Source: Umezawaea endophytica (GTDB lineage Bacteria; Actinomycetota; Actinomycetes; Mycobacteriales; Pseudonocardiaceae). Taken from it: a stretch of 64,000 bases of DNA. The DNA lies in NCBI RefSeq assembly GCF_025061645.1, contig NZ_JANYMP010000008.1, forward strand, positions 14,680 through 78,679, given 5' to 3'. The notes beneath the pieces are model-generated. The model did no database searches. It saw only the letters and a program-made list of their open reading frames with translations, and was not told the origin of the DNA. Made by a program: the position numbers and the translations under genes. Shown here piece after piece: positions 16,709-25,027 of the stretch (position 1 is its first letter; each line of letters opens with the position of its first letter).

Positions 16709-16763
16709 AACATCCTCGTCGTCGACTCGTCGGTGAGGCAAGCAGGAGGGAACGACAGCAACG

Positions 16764-18026
16764 ATGCGACGGACAACCCTCGTGACAGCCACGGCCGCCT
16801 GTCTCACCGGCGCTCTGGTCCTCACCGCCTGCGGCGGTGGCGGCTCGACGGACGCGGGTTCTGACACCGGCGAGGTCACGTTCTGGGACACCAGCGGTCC
16901 CAACGAGAGCCCGGTGTTCACCAAGATCGCGGAGGAGTGCGCGACCAAGGGCGGGTACAAGGTCAAGACCGAGACGGTCGCCTTCGACGCGGCGCTCAAC
17001 AACTACAAGACCGCCGCCCAGGGCGGTCAGGGCCCGGACGTGTTCCGCGCCGAGGTCGCGTGGGTGCCGCAGCTCGCGAAGAACTCGCTGGTCGTCGACC
17101 TCACGGACACGGACCTCGCCAAGGACACCGGCGACTTCCTGGAAACCCCGCTGGGGTCCACCAAGTTTGAGGGCAAGTCCTACGGCGTCCCCCAGGTCAC
17201 CGACTCGCTCGCCCTGTTCTACAACAAGAAGCTGCTCGCCGCGGCTGGCGTGCAGCCGCCGAAGACGTGGGCTGAGCTGAAGGACGCCGCCGCCAAGCTC
17301 GGCGGTGAGAAGTCGTTCTTCCTCAACAACGACGCGTACTACGCGCTGCCGTTCATCTACGGCGCGGGCGGCGACCTCGTGGACGCCGACGCGAAGAAGA
17401 TCGTGGTCAACTCGGCGGCGAACGTGAAGGCGCTGGAGACCGCGAAGGGCCTGCTCGACGCGAAGGCCGCGTCCACCGCGCTGGACCCGAGCAACTCCTA
17501 CAACAACATGCAGGCGGGCTTCTCCTCCGGTGAGGTCGCCATGGTCGTCAACGGCCCGTGGTCGGTGGCCGACTACCTCAAGGGCACGGCGTTCACCGAC
17601 GCCGCGAACCTCGGCATCGCCCCGGTCCCCGGCGACAGCGCGGGCAAGGGCAGCGCTCCCGTCGGCGGCCACGACTACGTCATCCGCCAGGGCACCAAGG
17701 CGAAGGCGTCGTCGATCAAGTTCATCCAGTGCATGAGCGGCACGGACGCCCAGGTGCGGGTCGCCAAGGAGCTGGGGCTCCTGCCGACCCGCAAGACCGC
17801 GTACGAGAACGCCGACGTGAAGGCCCAGCCCGTCGTGGCCGCCTTCGAGCCCGTTGCCAAGGCCGCCCACGCCCGCCCGTGGATCCCCGAGGGCGGCCAG
17901 CTCTTCGACCCGCTGAAGATCGCTTACGCGGACTTCCTCGCGGGCAAGAAGGACGCCAAGACCGCGCTCGACGAGGTCGCCAAGGCGTACAAGGACCAGG
18001 TCGTCACCGAGTACTCGATCGGCTGA
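16764..18026 (+). CDS. malE: Maltose/maltodextrin-type ABC transporter substrate-binding lipoprotein
   Basis: This 420-aa family-1 solute-binding lipoprotein has a signal peptide ending in lipobox LTAC (Cys near residue 23). The mature part starts with TFWDTSGPNESP and contains TAAQGGQGPDVFRAEVAWVP, strongly reminiscent of Streptomyces MalE. It should bind alpha-glucosides outside the membrane and deliver them to the two permeases downstream. AGGAGG precedes the ATG. A GC-rich hairpin separates it from malF. The substrate is inferred from similarity and the regulator context. Confidence 0.78.
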   Translation: MRRTTLVTATAACLTGALVLTACGGGGSTDAGSDTGEVTFWDTSGPNESPVFTKIAEECATKGGYKVKTETVAFDAALNNYKTAAQGGQGPDVFRAEVAWVPQLAKNSLVVDLTDTDLAKDTGDFLETPLGSTKFEGKSYGVPQVTDSLALFYNKKLLAAAGVQPPKTWAELKDAAAKLGGEKSFFLNNDAYYALPFIYGAGGDLVDADAKKIVVNSAANVKALETAKGLLDAKAASTALDPSNSYNNMQAGFSSGEVAMVVNGPWSVADYLKGTAFTDAANLGIAPVPGDSAGKGSAPVGGHDYVIRQGTKAKASSIKFIQCMSGTDAQVRVAKELGLLPTRKTAYENADVKAQPVVAAFEPVAKAAHARPWIPEGGQLFDPLKIAYADFLAGKKDAKTALDEVAKAYKDQVVTEYSIG

Positions 18027-18032
18027 TGGGCC

Positions 18033-18057
18033 CGCCGCGGGCCCCGGGCCCGCGGCG
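18033..18057 (+). repeat. Intercistronic hairpin between malE and malF
   Basis: CGCCGCGGGC, loop CCCGG, GCCCGCGGCG form a perfect 10-bp stem 6 bp after the malE stop. Such hairpins commonly stabilise the binding-protein part of the mRNA or attenuate permease expression; this role is inferred here. Confidence 0.55.
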
Positions 18058-18083
18058 CCCCCCGGTCAGGGAAGGGGTTTTCG

Positions 18084-19004
18084 GTGCGCAGGTTCCTGGA
18101 ACGCCACTGGTACGCCTACGCGATGGTGCTGCCGGTCGTGGTCGTCATCGCCGTGCTGGTGCTGTACCCGCTCGCGCAGGGCGTGTTCTTCACCTTCACC
18201 AACATCAACGAGGGCAACATCGCCAACCCGGTCCTCGACCGGGCCGCGACGTTCGTCGGGGTGGGCCTGCGCAACTACCTCAACGTCCTCTCGGGCGACC
18301 CCAGCTTCGGCAGCTTCTGGTCGACGCTGGTCCGCACGCTCGTCTGGACGTTCTCCTGCGTCTTCTTCCACTACACGATCGGCCTCGGCCTGGCCCTGCT
18401 GCTCAACCGCGAGGTCAAGGGCCGCGCCGTTTACCGGGTGCTGCTGATCCTGCCGTGGGCGGTGCCCGCGTTCATCAGCGCGTTCACCTGGAAGTACATG
18501 TTCAACGCGCAGTACGGCATCATCAACCAGGCCCTGCGCGCCATCGGCGTGGACAACCCGCCGGTCTGGCTGGGCCAGAACGACTGGGCCCTGGTCGCGG
18601 TCGTCATCGTCAACGTCTGGCTGGGCGTCCCGTTCATGATGGTCGCGCTTCTCGGCGGCCTCCAGGCCATCCCCGGCGACCTCTACGAGGCGGCCGAGGT
18701 GGACGGCGCCACGCCGTGGCAGCGCTTCCGCCACATCACCCTGCCGGGCCTGCGCTCGGTCTCCAGCACGGTGGTGCTGCTGGGCATCATCTGGACGTTC
18801 AACATGTTCGCGATCATCTACCTGATCACCGGCCCGAACCCCAACACCAGGATCCTGGTCACCTACGCGTTCGAACGCTTCTTCTCGGGCGCGTCGCGCG
18901 ACTACGCCATCGCCTCCACCTACGGCGTGCTGATCCTCTCGGTGCTGCTCGTGTTCGCGGCCGTCTACCGGCGCGCGCTGCGCAAGCAAGGCGAGGTGTG
19001 GTGA
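18084..19004 (+). CDS. malF: ABC sugar permease, MalF-type
   Basis: This 306-aa inner-membrane permease has about six helices. The EAA loop that contacts the ATPase is YEAAEVDGATPWQRFRHITLP. It starts at GTG with a GGGAAGGGG RBS. The stop overlaps the start of malG (GTGATG), so the two permeases are translationally coupled. It forms the importer with malE, malG and an MsiK-type ATPase. Confidence 0.85.
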   Translation: MRRFLERHWYAYAMVLPVVVVIAVLVLYPLAQGVFFTFTNINEGNIANPVLDRAATFVGVGLRNYLNVLSGDPSFGSFWSTLVRTLVWTFSCVFFHYTIGLGLALLLNREVKGRAVYRVLLILPWAVPAFISAFTWKYMFNAQYGIINQALRAIGVDNPPVWLGQNDWALVAVVIVNVWLGVPFMMVALLGGLQAIPGDLYEAAEVDGATPWQRFRHITLPGLRSVSSTVVLLGIIWTFNMFAIIYLITGPNPNTRILVTYAFERFFSGASRDYAIASTYGVLILSVLLVFAAVYRRALRKQGEVW

Positions 19005-19900
19005 TGACGCTGGACGCCGGTTCACTCCAGGTGGTCCGCCCGGACCGCGTGGCCCCCAAGCGCAAGGCGAGGTCCAAGGGCGCCAGCGCGGCCCTGCACG
19101 CGACCTTGGCGGTGGCGTCGCTGATCGCCGTCTTCCCGGTCTTCTGGGTCCTCGTCACGTCCTTCAAACCGGACGCCCGAGCGGTCGAGACGACCCCGAA
19201 GCTGGTCAACGAGTCCTCTTTGGACAACTACACCAGGATCCTGTCCGGCGACAAGGGCAGCTTCCTCACCTGGTTCGCCAACTCGGTGACCATCGCGCTG
19301 ATGACCACCGTGGTCGCGGTGTTCCTCTCCGCCACGACGGGCTACGCCGCGAGCCGCTTCCGCTTTCCCGGTAAGCGCTCGCTGATGATGTCCTTCCTGG
19401 TGGTCCAGATGTTCCCGTTCGCGGTCCTCATCGTCCCGCTCTACAACATCCTGCTGACCCTCGGCCTGCAAGGCCAGCAGTTCGGCCTGGTGCTCGTCTA
19501 CTGCACCACCGCAGTCCCGTTCTGCACCTACATGCTCAAGGGCTACTTCGACACCGTCCCCGCGGACATCGACGAGGCGGGCAGGGTGGACGGCCTGTCC
19601 CCGTTCGGCGTCTTCTGGCGCCTGATCCTCCCGCTGGCGAAACCGGGCCTGGCGGTCACGGCGTTCTACGCCTTCATCACCGCCTGGGGGGAGGTGGCCT
19701 TCGCCTCGGCCTTCCTCTCGGCGGCGGACGAGTCCAAGACCCTGGCGGTCGGCCTCCAGGTCTTCGTGCAGCAGAACCGCACCGAGTGGGGCCACCTGGC
19801 GGCGGCCTCGATCCTCGTGGCGATCCCGGCCGTCGCGGTGTTCTACCTGGTGCAGAAGTTCCTGGTGGCGGGAGTGGCCTCGGGAGCGGTGAAGGGCTGA
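19004..19900 (+). CDS. malG: ABC sugar permease, MalG-type
   Basis: This 298-aa permease has about six membrane helices and the EAA loop DEAGRVDGLSPFGVFWRLILP. ATG 19004 overlaps the malF stop by one base (TGATG); an in-frame GTG at 19001 is an alternative. It pairs with MalF in the importer. A 116-bp gap with another operator-like site separates it from the ATPase gene. Confidence 0.85.
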   Translation: MTLDAGSLQVVRPDRVAPKRKARSKGASAALHATLAVASLIAVFPVFWVLVTSFKPDARAVETTPKLVNESSLDNYTRILSGDKGSFLTWFANSVTIALMTTVVAVFLSATTGYAASRFRFPGKRSLMMSFLVVQMFPFAVLIVPLYNILLTLGLQGQQFGLVLVYCTTAVPFCTYMLKGYFDTVPADIDEAGRVDGLSPFGVFWRLILPLAKPGLAVTAFYAFITAWGEVAFASAFLSAADESKTLAVGLQVFVQQNRTEWGHLAAASILVAIPAVAVFYLVQKFLVAGVASGAVKG

Positions 19901-19958
19901 CCGGCGGTTCGACCCCCCCGGATCGAGACCCTGGAACTAGACCAATCCCCCCATTCCC

Positions 19959-19970
19959 GTAAGCGCTTGC
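19959..19970. promoter_or_regulatory. MalR-type operator before the ATPase gene
   Basis: The minus strand reads GCAAGCGCTTAC, which fits GCAAGnnCTTGC with one mismatch. It lies 47 bp upstream of the ATPase ATG. A weaker dre-like sequence (GGAACTAGACCA, 9 of 12 to the DasR core) lies at 19933-19944. Confidence 0.4.
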
Positions 19971-20016
19971 AATCAATACCTTCGACGCCAACGCTTGCGT
20001 AGGAAAGGTGCGTCAC

Positions 20017-21123
20017 ATGGCTGAGGTCGCGTACGTCAAAGCTTCGCGGATCTTCTCCGGCAACCCGCCGGTCCGCGCGGTGGACGAGTTGTCCCTGGAC
20101 GTCGCCGACGGCGAGTTCCTGGTCCTGGTGGGCCCCTCCGGGTCCGGCAAGTCCACCGCGCTGAGGATGCTCGCCGGCCTGGAGGACATCGACGAGGGCG
20201 CCATCGAGATCGGCGGCAAGGACGTCACCAACGTCCCGCCGAAGGGCCGCGACATCGCGATGGTGTTCCAGTCCTACGCCCTCTACCCGCACATGACGGT
20301 CGCCGAGAACATGGGCTTCGCGCTCAAGCTCCGCGGCGTCAACAAGGCCGAGATCAAGGAGAAGGTGGGCGAGGCGGCCAAGCTGCTCGACCTCACCAAG
20401 TACCTCGACCGCAAGCCGAAGGCCCTCTCCGGCGGCCAGCGCCAGCGCGTCGCGATGGGTCGCGCGATCGTCCGCGAGCCCGCCGTGTTCCTGATGGACG
20501 AGCCGCTGTCCAACCTGGACGCGAAGCTGCGCGTGGAGACCCGCGCGAACATCGCCGCCCTCCAGCAGCGCCTCGGCACGACCACGATCTACGTGACGCA
20601 CGACCAGGTCGAGGCCATGACCATGGGTCACCGCGTCGCGGTGCTGAAGGACGGCCTGCTCCAGCAGTGCGACACCCCGCGCGCGCTGTACGACAAGCCC
20701 GCCAACGCGTTCGTGGCCGGGTTCATCGGCTCGCCCGCGATGAACCTCAAGACCGTCCCGCTGACCGCCGAGGGCGCGAAGCTCGACGGCATCGTGGTGC
20801 CGCTGCCGCGCACCGCGCTGGACGTGGCGTCCGGCGCGAACCTGTCCGAGGTCACCTTCGGCATCCGCCCGGAGGCGCTGGGCATCATCCCGTCGTCGTC
20901 CACGGAGGACGGCCTGGCGATGACCGTGGAACTGGTCGAGGAGCTCGGCGCCGACGCGCTCGTGCACGGCGCCGTCCGCATCGGCGACTCGTCCGAGCGC
21001 TTCGTGGTCCGCGTCGACGGCCGCACGCCGCCCACGCTCGGCCAGGAGGTCAAGGTCGCTGTGCGTGACGCCAGCGAGATCCACCTGTTCCACCCGGAGA
21101 GCGGCGACCGCCTCACCGACTGA
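20017..21123 (+). CDS. msiK: Sugar ABC transporter ATPase, MsiK/UgpC type
   Basis: This 368-aa ATPase has Walker A GPSGSGKST, Q-loop FQSYALYPHM, signature LSGGQRQR, Walker B VFLMDEP and the H-loop THDQVEA, then a C-terminal MalK-type regulatory domain (about 240-368). MsiK proteins energise several sugar importers; neither sugar operon in this window has another ATPase, so it may serve both. ATG 20017 is preferred over GTG 20008 because AGGAAAGG is well spaced. It may have its own promoter and operator. A strong hairpin follows. Confidence 0.85.
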   Translation: MAEVAYVKASRIFSGNPPVRAVDELSLDVADGEFLVLVGPSGSGKSTALRMLAGLEDIDEGAIEIGGKDVTNVPPKGRDIAMVFQSYALYPHMTVAENMGFALKLRGVNKAEIKEKVGEAAKLLDLTKYLDRKPKALSGGQRQRVAMGRAIVREPAVFLMDEPLSNLDAKLRVETRANIAALQQRLGTTTIYVTHDQVEAMTMGHRVAVLKDGLLQQCDTPRALYDKPANAFVAGFIGSPAMNLKTVPLTAEGAKLDGIVVPLPRTALDVASGANLSEVTFGIRPEALGIIPSSSTEDGLAMTVELVEELGADALVHGAVRIGDSSERFVVRVDGRTPPTLGQEVKVAVRDASEIHLFHPESGDRLTD

Positions 21124-21137
21124 CCCTCCCGTTGCAC

Positions 21138-21177
21138 CGACGAAGGCCACCCGTTCGAGGACGGGTGGCCTTCGTCG
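21138..21177 (+). terminator. Terminator hairpin after the sugar ATPase gene
   Basis: A perfect 17-bp stem (21138-21154 with 21161-21177) encloses the 6-nt loop TCGAGG, starting 15 bp after the stop. It has no long T-tract, which is common in high-GC actinobacteria. Confidence 0.75.
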
Positions 21178-21225
21178 CATGTGGGTCGGTGGACAAGATG
21201 GTCGCGTTCCGTTCTAAGATGAACT

Positions 21226-21240
21226 CGACAACGGTTTCCA
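21226..21240. promoter_or_regulatory. Candidate Zur box in the znuA promoter
   Basis: CGACAACGGTTTCCA matches a Zur-type palindrome (TGAAAACGATTTTCA) at 11 of 15 positions. It lies just downstream of a TAAGAT -10-like hexamer (21215-21220) and 34 bp before znuA. Control by zinc is inferred. Confidence 0.45.
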
Positions 21241-21274
21241 TCCCCAAAGCTTCACCCCGCCGAGGAGTTCACTG

Positions 21275-22180
21275 ATGACGCTGCGTCACCTTCGCGCGGG
21301 CGCGGCAGTCGCCGTCGCCCTGCTCGCCCTCACCGCCTGCGGCGGCGGCGCCGAGACACCCGCGGCAACCGACGGCAAGGTCGCCGTCGTGGCCTCCACC
21401 AACGTCTGGGGCAGCGTCGTGCAGGCCGTCGGCGGCGACGCCGTGACGATCCACTCGATCATCGACGACCCGTCGGCCGACCCGCACTCCTACGAGAGCA
21501 AGCCCGCCGACGTCGCCGCGCTCGGCAAGGCGAAGCTGGTCGTGTTCAACGGCGGCGGCTACGACGACTTCTTCACCAAGCTGATCGGCGACTCCGGCGC
21601 GGACGGCGCCAAGCAGGTCGACGCGTTCGCCCTGTCCGGCAAGGCCGACGGCGTCAACGAGCACGTCTGGTACGACCTCCCGACCGTCAAGAAGGTCGCC
21701 GACAAGGTCGCCGAGGAACTCTCCGCCGCCGCGCCCGACCAGAAGGACACCTTCACCGCCAACGCCAAGGCGTTCGACGGCAAGCTGGACGAACTCGGCA
21801 CGTCGATCACGAAGCTCGGCACCGACCACCCAGGGGCCAAGGTCGTCGTCACCGAACCGGTGCCGCACTACCTCCTCGAAGCCGCGGGCATCACCGACGC
21901 CACGCCCGCCGAGTTCAGCGAGGCCATCGAGAACGAGACCGACGTCCCGGTCGCCGCACTGACCGAGACCACCGGCCTCATCACCGGCAAGCAGGTCAAC
22001 GCGCTGGTCAACAACACCCAGACCGAGAACAGCGTCACCCAGCAACTCGTTTCCGGCGCGGGCACGGCGGGCATCCCCGTCGTCGGGGTGACCGAGACGC
22101 TGCCCGCCGGGGTTTCCGGATACCTTGACTGGATGACGAAGCAGGTGGGCGAACTGTCCTCCGCCCTCAGCCGGAATTGA
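21275..22180 (+). CDS. znuA: Zinc/manganese ABC transporter substrate-binding lipoprotein
   Basis: This 301-aa cluster A-I metal-binding lipoprotein has signal peptide and lipobox LTAC (Cys about 22). Metal ligands are likely the His of DPSADPHSYE and the His of NEHVWYD, with later residues in VTEPVPHYLLE and TETTGL. It captures Zn or Mn and passes it to ZnuB. GAGGAG precedes the ATG. Its ATPase and permease genes lie downstream beyond a TnpB relic that starts 3 bp after its stop. A Zur-like box favours zinc. Confidence 0.85.
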   Translation: MTLRHLRAGAAVAVALLALTACGGGAETPAATDGKVAVVASTNVWGSVVQAVGGDAVTIHSIIDDPSADPHSYESKPADVAALGKAKLVVFNGGGYDDFFTKLIGDSGADGAKQVDAFALSGKADGVNEHVWYDLPTVKKVADKVAEELSAAAPDQKDTFTANAKAFDGKLDELGTSITKLGTDHPGAKVVVTEPVPHYLLEAAGITDATPAEFSEAIENETDVPVAALTETTGLITGKQVNALVNNTQTENSVTQQLVSGAGTAGIPVVGVTETLPAGVSGYLDWMTKQVGELSSALSRN

Positions 22181-22182
22181 CC

Positions 22183-23172
22183 TCATCCGCCGCTTCGAAG
22201 AGCAGGGAGTCCGGACCTCGCGGTCCGGGTTTCCTGCTTCACCGAGCCGTGCCGTCGCCGCTGACGCGGTTCGGGTCTGACCAGCCCTCCACAGGCGTTT
22301 CGCCTCTCCGCCAGCCCGGCGGCGAGGATGTTGCGGGCCGCGTTCACGTCCCGGTCGTGGACCGCACCGCACGGGCACGTCCATTCCCGGACGCGCAACG
22401 GCAACGACTCGACCTGGACGCCGCAGGCGGAACAGAGCTTGGACGACGGGAACCACCGGTCGACCACCACCACGGTCCGGCCGTACCAGCCGGCCCTGTA
22501 CTCCAGCATGGTGCGGAACTGGGACCAGGACGCGTCACCGATCGCGCGGGCCAGGTTGTGGTTCTTCATCATGGTGCGAACGCTGAGGTCCTCGATCACG
22601 ATCGTTTGGTTGTCGCGGACGAGTCGAGTGCTCAGCTTGTGCAGGTGGTCCTGGCGTCGATCGGTTGTTCGAGCGTGGACCCTGGCGACCTTCGAACGGG
22701 CTTTCGCGCGGTTGGCGGAACCCTTGACCTTCCTGGCCAAGGCCTGTTGCGCCTTGGCGAGCTTCTTGCGTTCCGCCTGTTCGTGGCGCGGATTTTCGAT
22801 CTTCTCGCCGGTGGACAGAGCCACCAAGGAGGAGATGCCCGCGTCGATTCCCACCGACTCACCGTCGGGTTGGAGGAACCGCACGGTCGGGTCGTCGACC
22901 AGGATGGCCACGTGCCAACGGCCCGCCGCGTCACGCGACACCGTCACCGTGGACGGTTCCGATCCGCCGGGCAGGGGGCGGGACCACACGATGTCCAGGG
23001 GATCGGTCTGCTTCGCGAGGGTGAGTCGTCCGTCGCGGTACTTGAACGCGGACGCGCGAGTTCGTTCATCCAACGCCCAGATGTAAACCAGTCAATCGCA
23101 CCCGAAGGTGCGATTGAGTTGATCAACCTGCTCCGTGGTGGGGTAGAAGCGATACTTGAACGCCCGCTTCAC
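22183..23172 (-). pseudogene. Decayed TnpB (IS200/IS605-type RNA-guided nuclease) gene
   Basis: The remnant begins at GTG 23172 with the TnpB N-terminus (KRAFKYRFYPTTEQ), meets an in-frame TGA at 23092-23094 where related proteins have Arg, and continues in frame as [13 protein letters not shown]. It then jumps to the segment [10 protein letters not shown], so a stretch of several tens of residues is deleted. The RuvC acidic residues ([23 protein letters not shown]) and zinc finger CSACG/CPCG remain. An ATG at 23073 would give a 296-aa fragment. No TnpA is nearby. It splits znuA from znuC. Confidence 0.82.
22201..22238 (-). repeat. Terminal hairpin of the TnpB element (end/omega-RNA-like)
   Basis: AGCAGG...CCTGCT outer arms and the CCGGACC/GGTCCGG inner stem around TCGC form a hairpin at the 3' end of the tnpB remnant. 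In IS200/IS605 relatives this end contributes to the guide RNA scaffold; here it lies 21 bp past the znuA stop. Confidence 0.45.
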
Positions 23173-23288
23173 GCCCCCGGTGCCCACGCCTTACATCATA
23201 CCGTGTTCCAATGCAAGTACACGTCCACAGAAAGGAGCGGGCGCCTCCTCCTCCACTCGAAAGCGGGGGTAACGCGCTCAACACAGCC

Positions 23289-24155
23289 ATGACGACCGCA
23301 CCGTCGACCACCACCGACGTGACACCGGCAGACCGTCCCGCGCAGCCGCGCGGGGCGGTCTCGCTGCGCGGAGCCGCCCTCGCCTACGGCAGGCGCGTGC
23401 TCTGGAACGGCCTGGACCTCGAAGTCCAGCCCGGTGAGTTCCTCGCCGTCCTCGGCCCGAACGGCTCCGGCAAGACCAGCCTCATGCGGGTGCTGCTCGG
23501 CCTCCAGCCGCTGTCCGGCGGGAGCGTCGAGGTCGCGGGCAGGCCGCCCGGCCGGGGCAATCGCGAGATCGGGTACATCCCGCAGCAGCGCTCGCTCGAC
23601 CCGACGCTGACGCTGCGGGGCCGCGACCTGGTCGGTCTCGGCCTGGACGGGCACGCGTGGGGGCTCGGCCTGCGCGGTCGCAAGGACCGCAAGGCGCGTG
23701 TGGACGAGGTGCTGGCCGCTGTCGGCGCCACCGACTACGCGGACGCGCCCATCGGTCTGCTCTCCGGCGGTGAGCAGCAGCGGCTGCGCGTCGCGCAGGC
23801 GCTGGTCGGTGATCCGCGGGTGCTGCTGTGCGACGAGCCGCTGCTGTCGCTGGACCTCGCGCACCAGCGCGTCGTGAGCGACCTGATCGACACCCGCCGC
23901 AAGGCTGCCGACACCGCGGTCCTGTTCGTCACGCACGAGATCAACCCGGTCCTGCCGCTCGTCGACCGCGTCCTGTACCTGGTGGACGGTCGCTTCCGGA
24001 TCGGTCCGCCGAGCGAGGTCATGACGTCGGAGACGCTGTCGGAGCTGTACGGCACGACGGTCGACGTCGTGCGGGTGCGCGACCAGGTCCTGGTCGTCGG
24101 CGCCACCGGCAAGCTCTGCGAGGACCAGCCGCACCACGTCGTGCAGGAGAGCTGA
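23289..24155 (+). CDS. znuC: Metal ABC transporter ATPase
   Basis: This 288-aa ATPase has Walker A GPNGSGKTS, Q-loop IPQQRSLD, signature LSGGEQQR, Walker B VLLCDEP and the switch His in THEINP. It powers Zn/Mn import with ZnuA and ZnuB. ATG 23289 is used. The region upstream is the flank of the TnpB relic, so the original leader may have been replaced. It overlaps znuB by one base (TGATG). Confidence 0.87.
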   Translation: MTTAPSTTTDVTPADRPAQPRGAVSLRGAALAYGRRVLWNGLDLEVQPGEFLAVLGPNGSGKTSLMRVLLGLQPLSGGSVEVAGRPPGRGNREIGYIPQQRSLDPTLTLRGRDLVGLGLDGHAWGLGLRGRKDRKARVDEVLAAVGATDYADAPIGLLSGGEQQRLRVAQALVGDPRVLLCDEPLLSLDLAHQRVVSDLIDTRRKAADTAVLFVTHEINPVLPLVDRVLYLVDGRFRIGPPSEVMTSETLSELYGTTVDVVRVRDQVLVVGATGKLCEDQPHHVVQES

Positions 24156-25018
24156 TGGACACCTTCTTCGACCTCGCCACGACGTTCGACCTGCTGTCGC
24201 TGGACATCGTGCACCGCGCGCTGATCGCCGGGGCCGTGCTCGGCCTGCTCGCGGGCGTGCTGGGGCCGCTCGTCGTGACGCGCAAGATGTCGTTCGCCGT
24301 CCACGGCACCAGCGAACTCGCGTTCACCGGCGGCGCGGCGGCGCTGCTGCTCGGCGTCAGCGTCGGCTACGGCGCCGTCGGCGGCGCGGTGCTGGCCGCG
24401 CTGCTGCTCGGCCTGCTCAGCCAGAAGGACTCCGAACGGGACTCGGTGATCGGCGCGGTGCTCGCGTTCGGACTGGGCCTCGGCGTGCTGTTCCTGGCCC
24501 TCTACGACGGCCGCGCCACGACCAAGTTCGGTCTCCTCGTCGGCCAGCCGTTCGGGGTGGCGGCGGACAACGTGTGGCAGCTCGTCGGCATGGCGGCGCT
24601 GGTGCTGGTCGTGCTCGCGTTCCTCTACCGGCCGCTGCTGTTCGCCAGCGTCGACCCCGACGTGGCCGCCGCGCGCGGCGTGCCGGTGCGGGTCCTGACG
24701 CCGGTGTTCGCCGTGCTGGTCGGCATCGCCACGGCGCTGAGCGTGCAGATCGTCGGCGCGCTGCTGGTGCTGGCCCTGATGATCACGCCCGCCGCGGCGG
24801 CGTGCCGCGTCACGTCGAGCCCCGGTCGGGCGACGCTGCTGTCGGTCGTGTTCGCCGAGGTGGCCGTTCTGGGCGGGATCGTGCTCTCGCTGGCGCCAGG
24901 TCTGCCCGTGAGCGCCTTCGTCACCGCGATCTCGTTCGCGATCTACGTCGGCTGCCGGGTCGTCGGGGGCGTCCGCGTCCGCCGGATCGGCAGCCGCCGG
25001 GTGGCTGCCGCGGCCTGA
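24155..25018 (+). CDS. znuB: Metal ABC transporter permease
   Basis: This 287-aa ABC-3 family permease has about eight helices. It contains the family segment FAVHGTSELAFTGGAAALL and VQIVGALLVLALMITPAAAA. It forms the membrane channel with ZnuC. The start codon overlaps the znuC stop. The gene ends 9 bp before the convergent diguanylate cyclase. Confidence 0.87.
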   Translation: MDTFFDLATTFDLLSLDIVHRALIAGAVLGLLAGVLGPLVVTRKMSFAVHGTSELAFTGGAAALLLGVSVGYGAVGGAVLAALLLGLLSQKDSERDSVIGAVLAFGLGLGVLFLALYDGRATTKFGLLVGQPFGVAADNVWQLVGMAALVLVVLAFLYRPLLFASVDPDVAAARGVPVRVLTPVFAVLVGIATALSVQIVGALLVLALMITPAAAACRVTSSPGRATLLSVVFAEVAVLGGIVLSLAPGLPVSAFVTAISFAIYVGCRVVGGVRVRRIGSRRVAAAA

Positions 25019-25027
25019 CCCAGGCCC

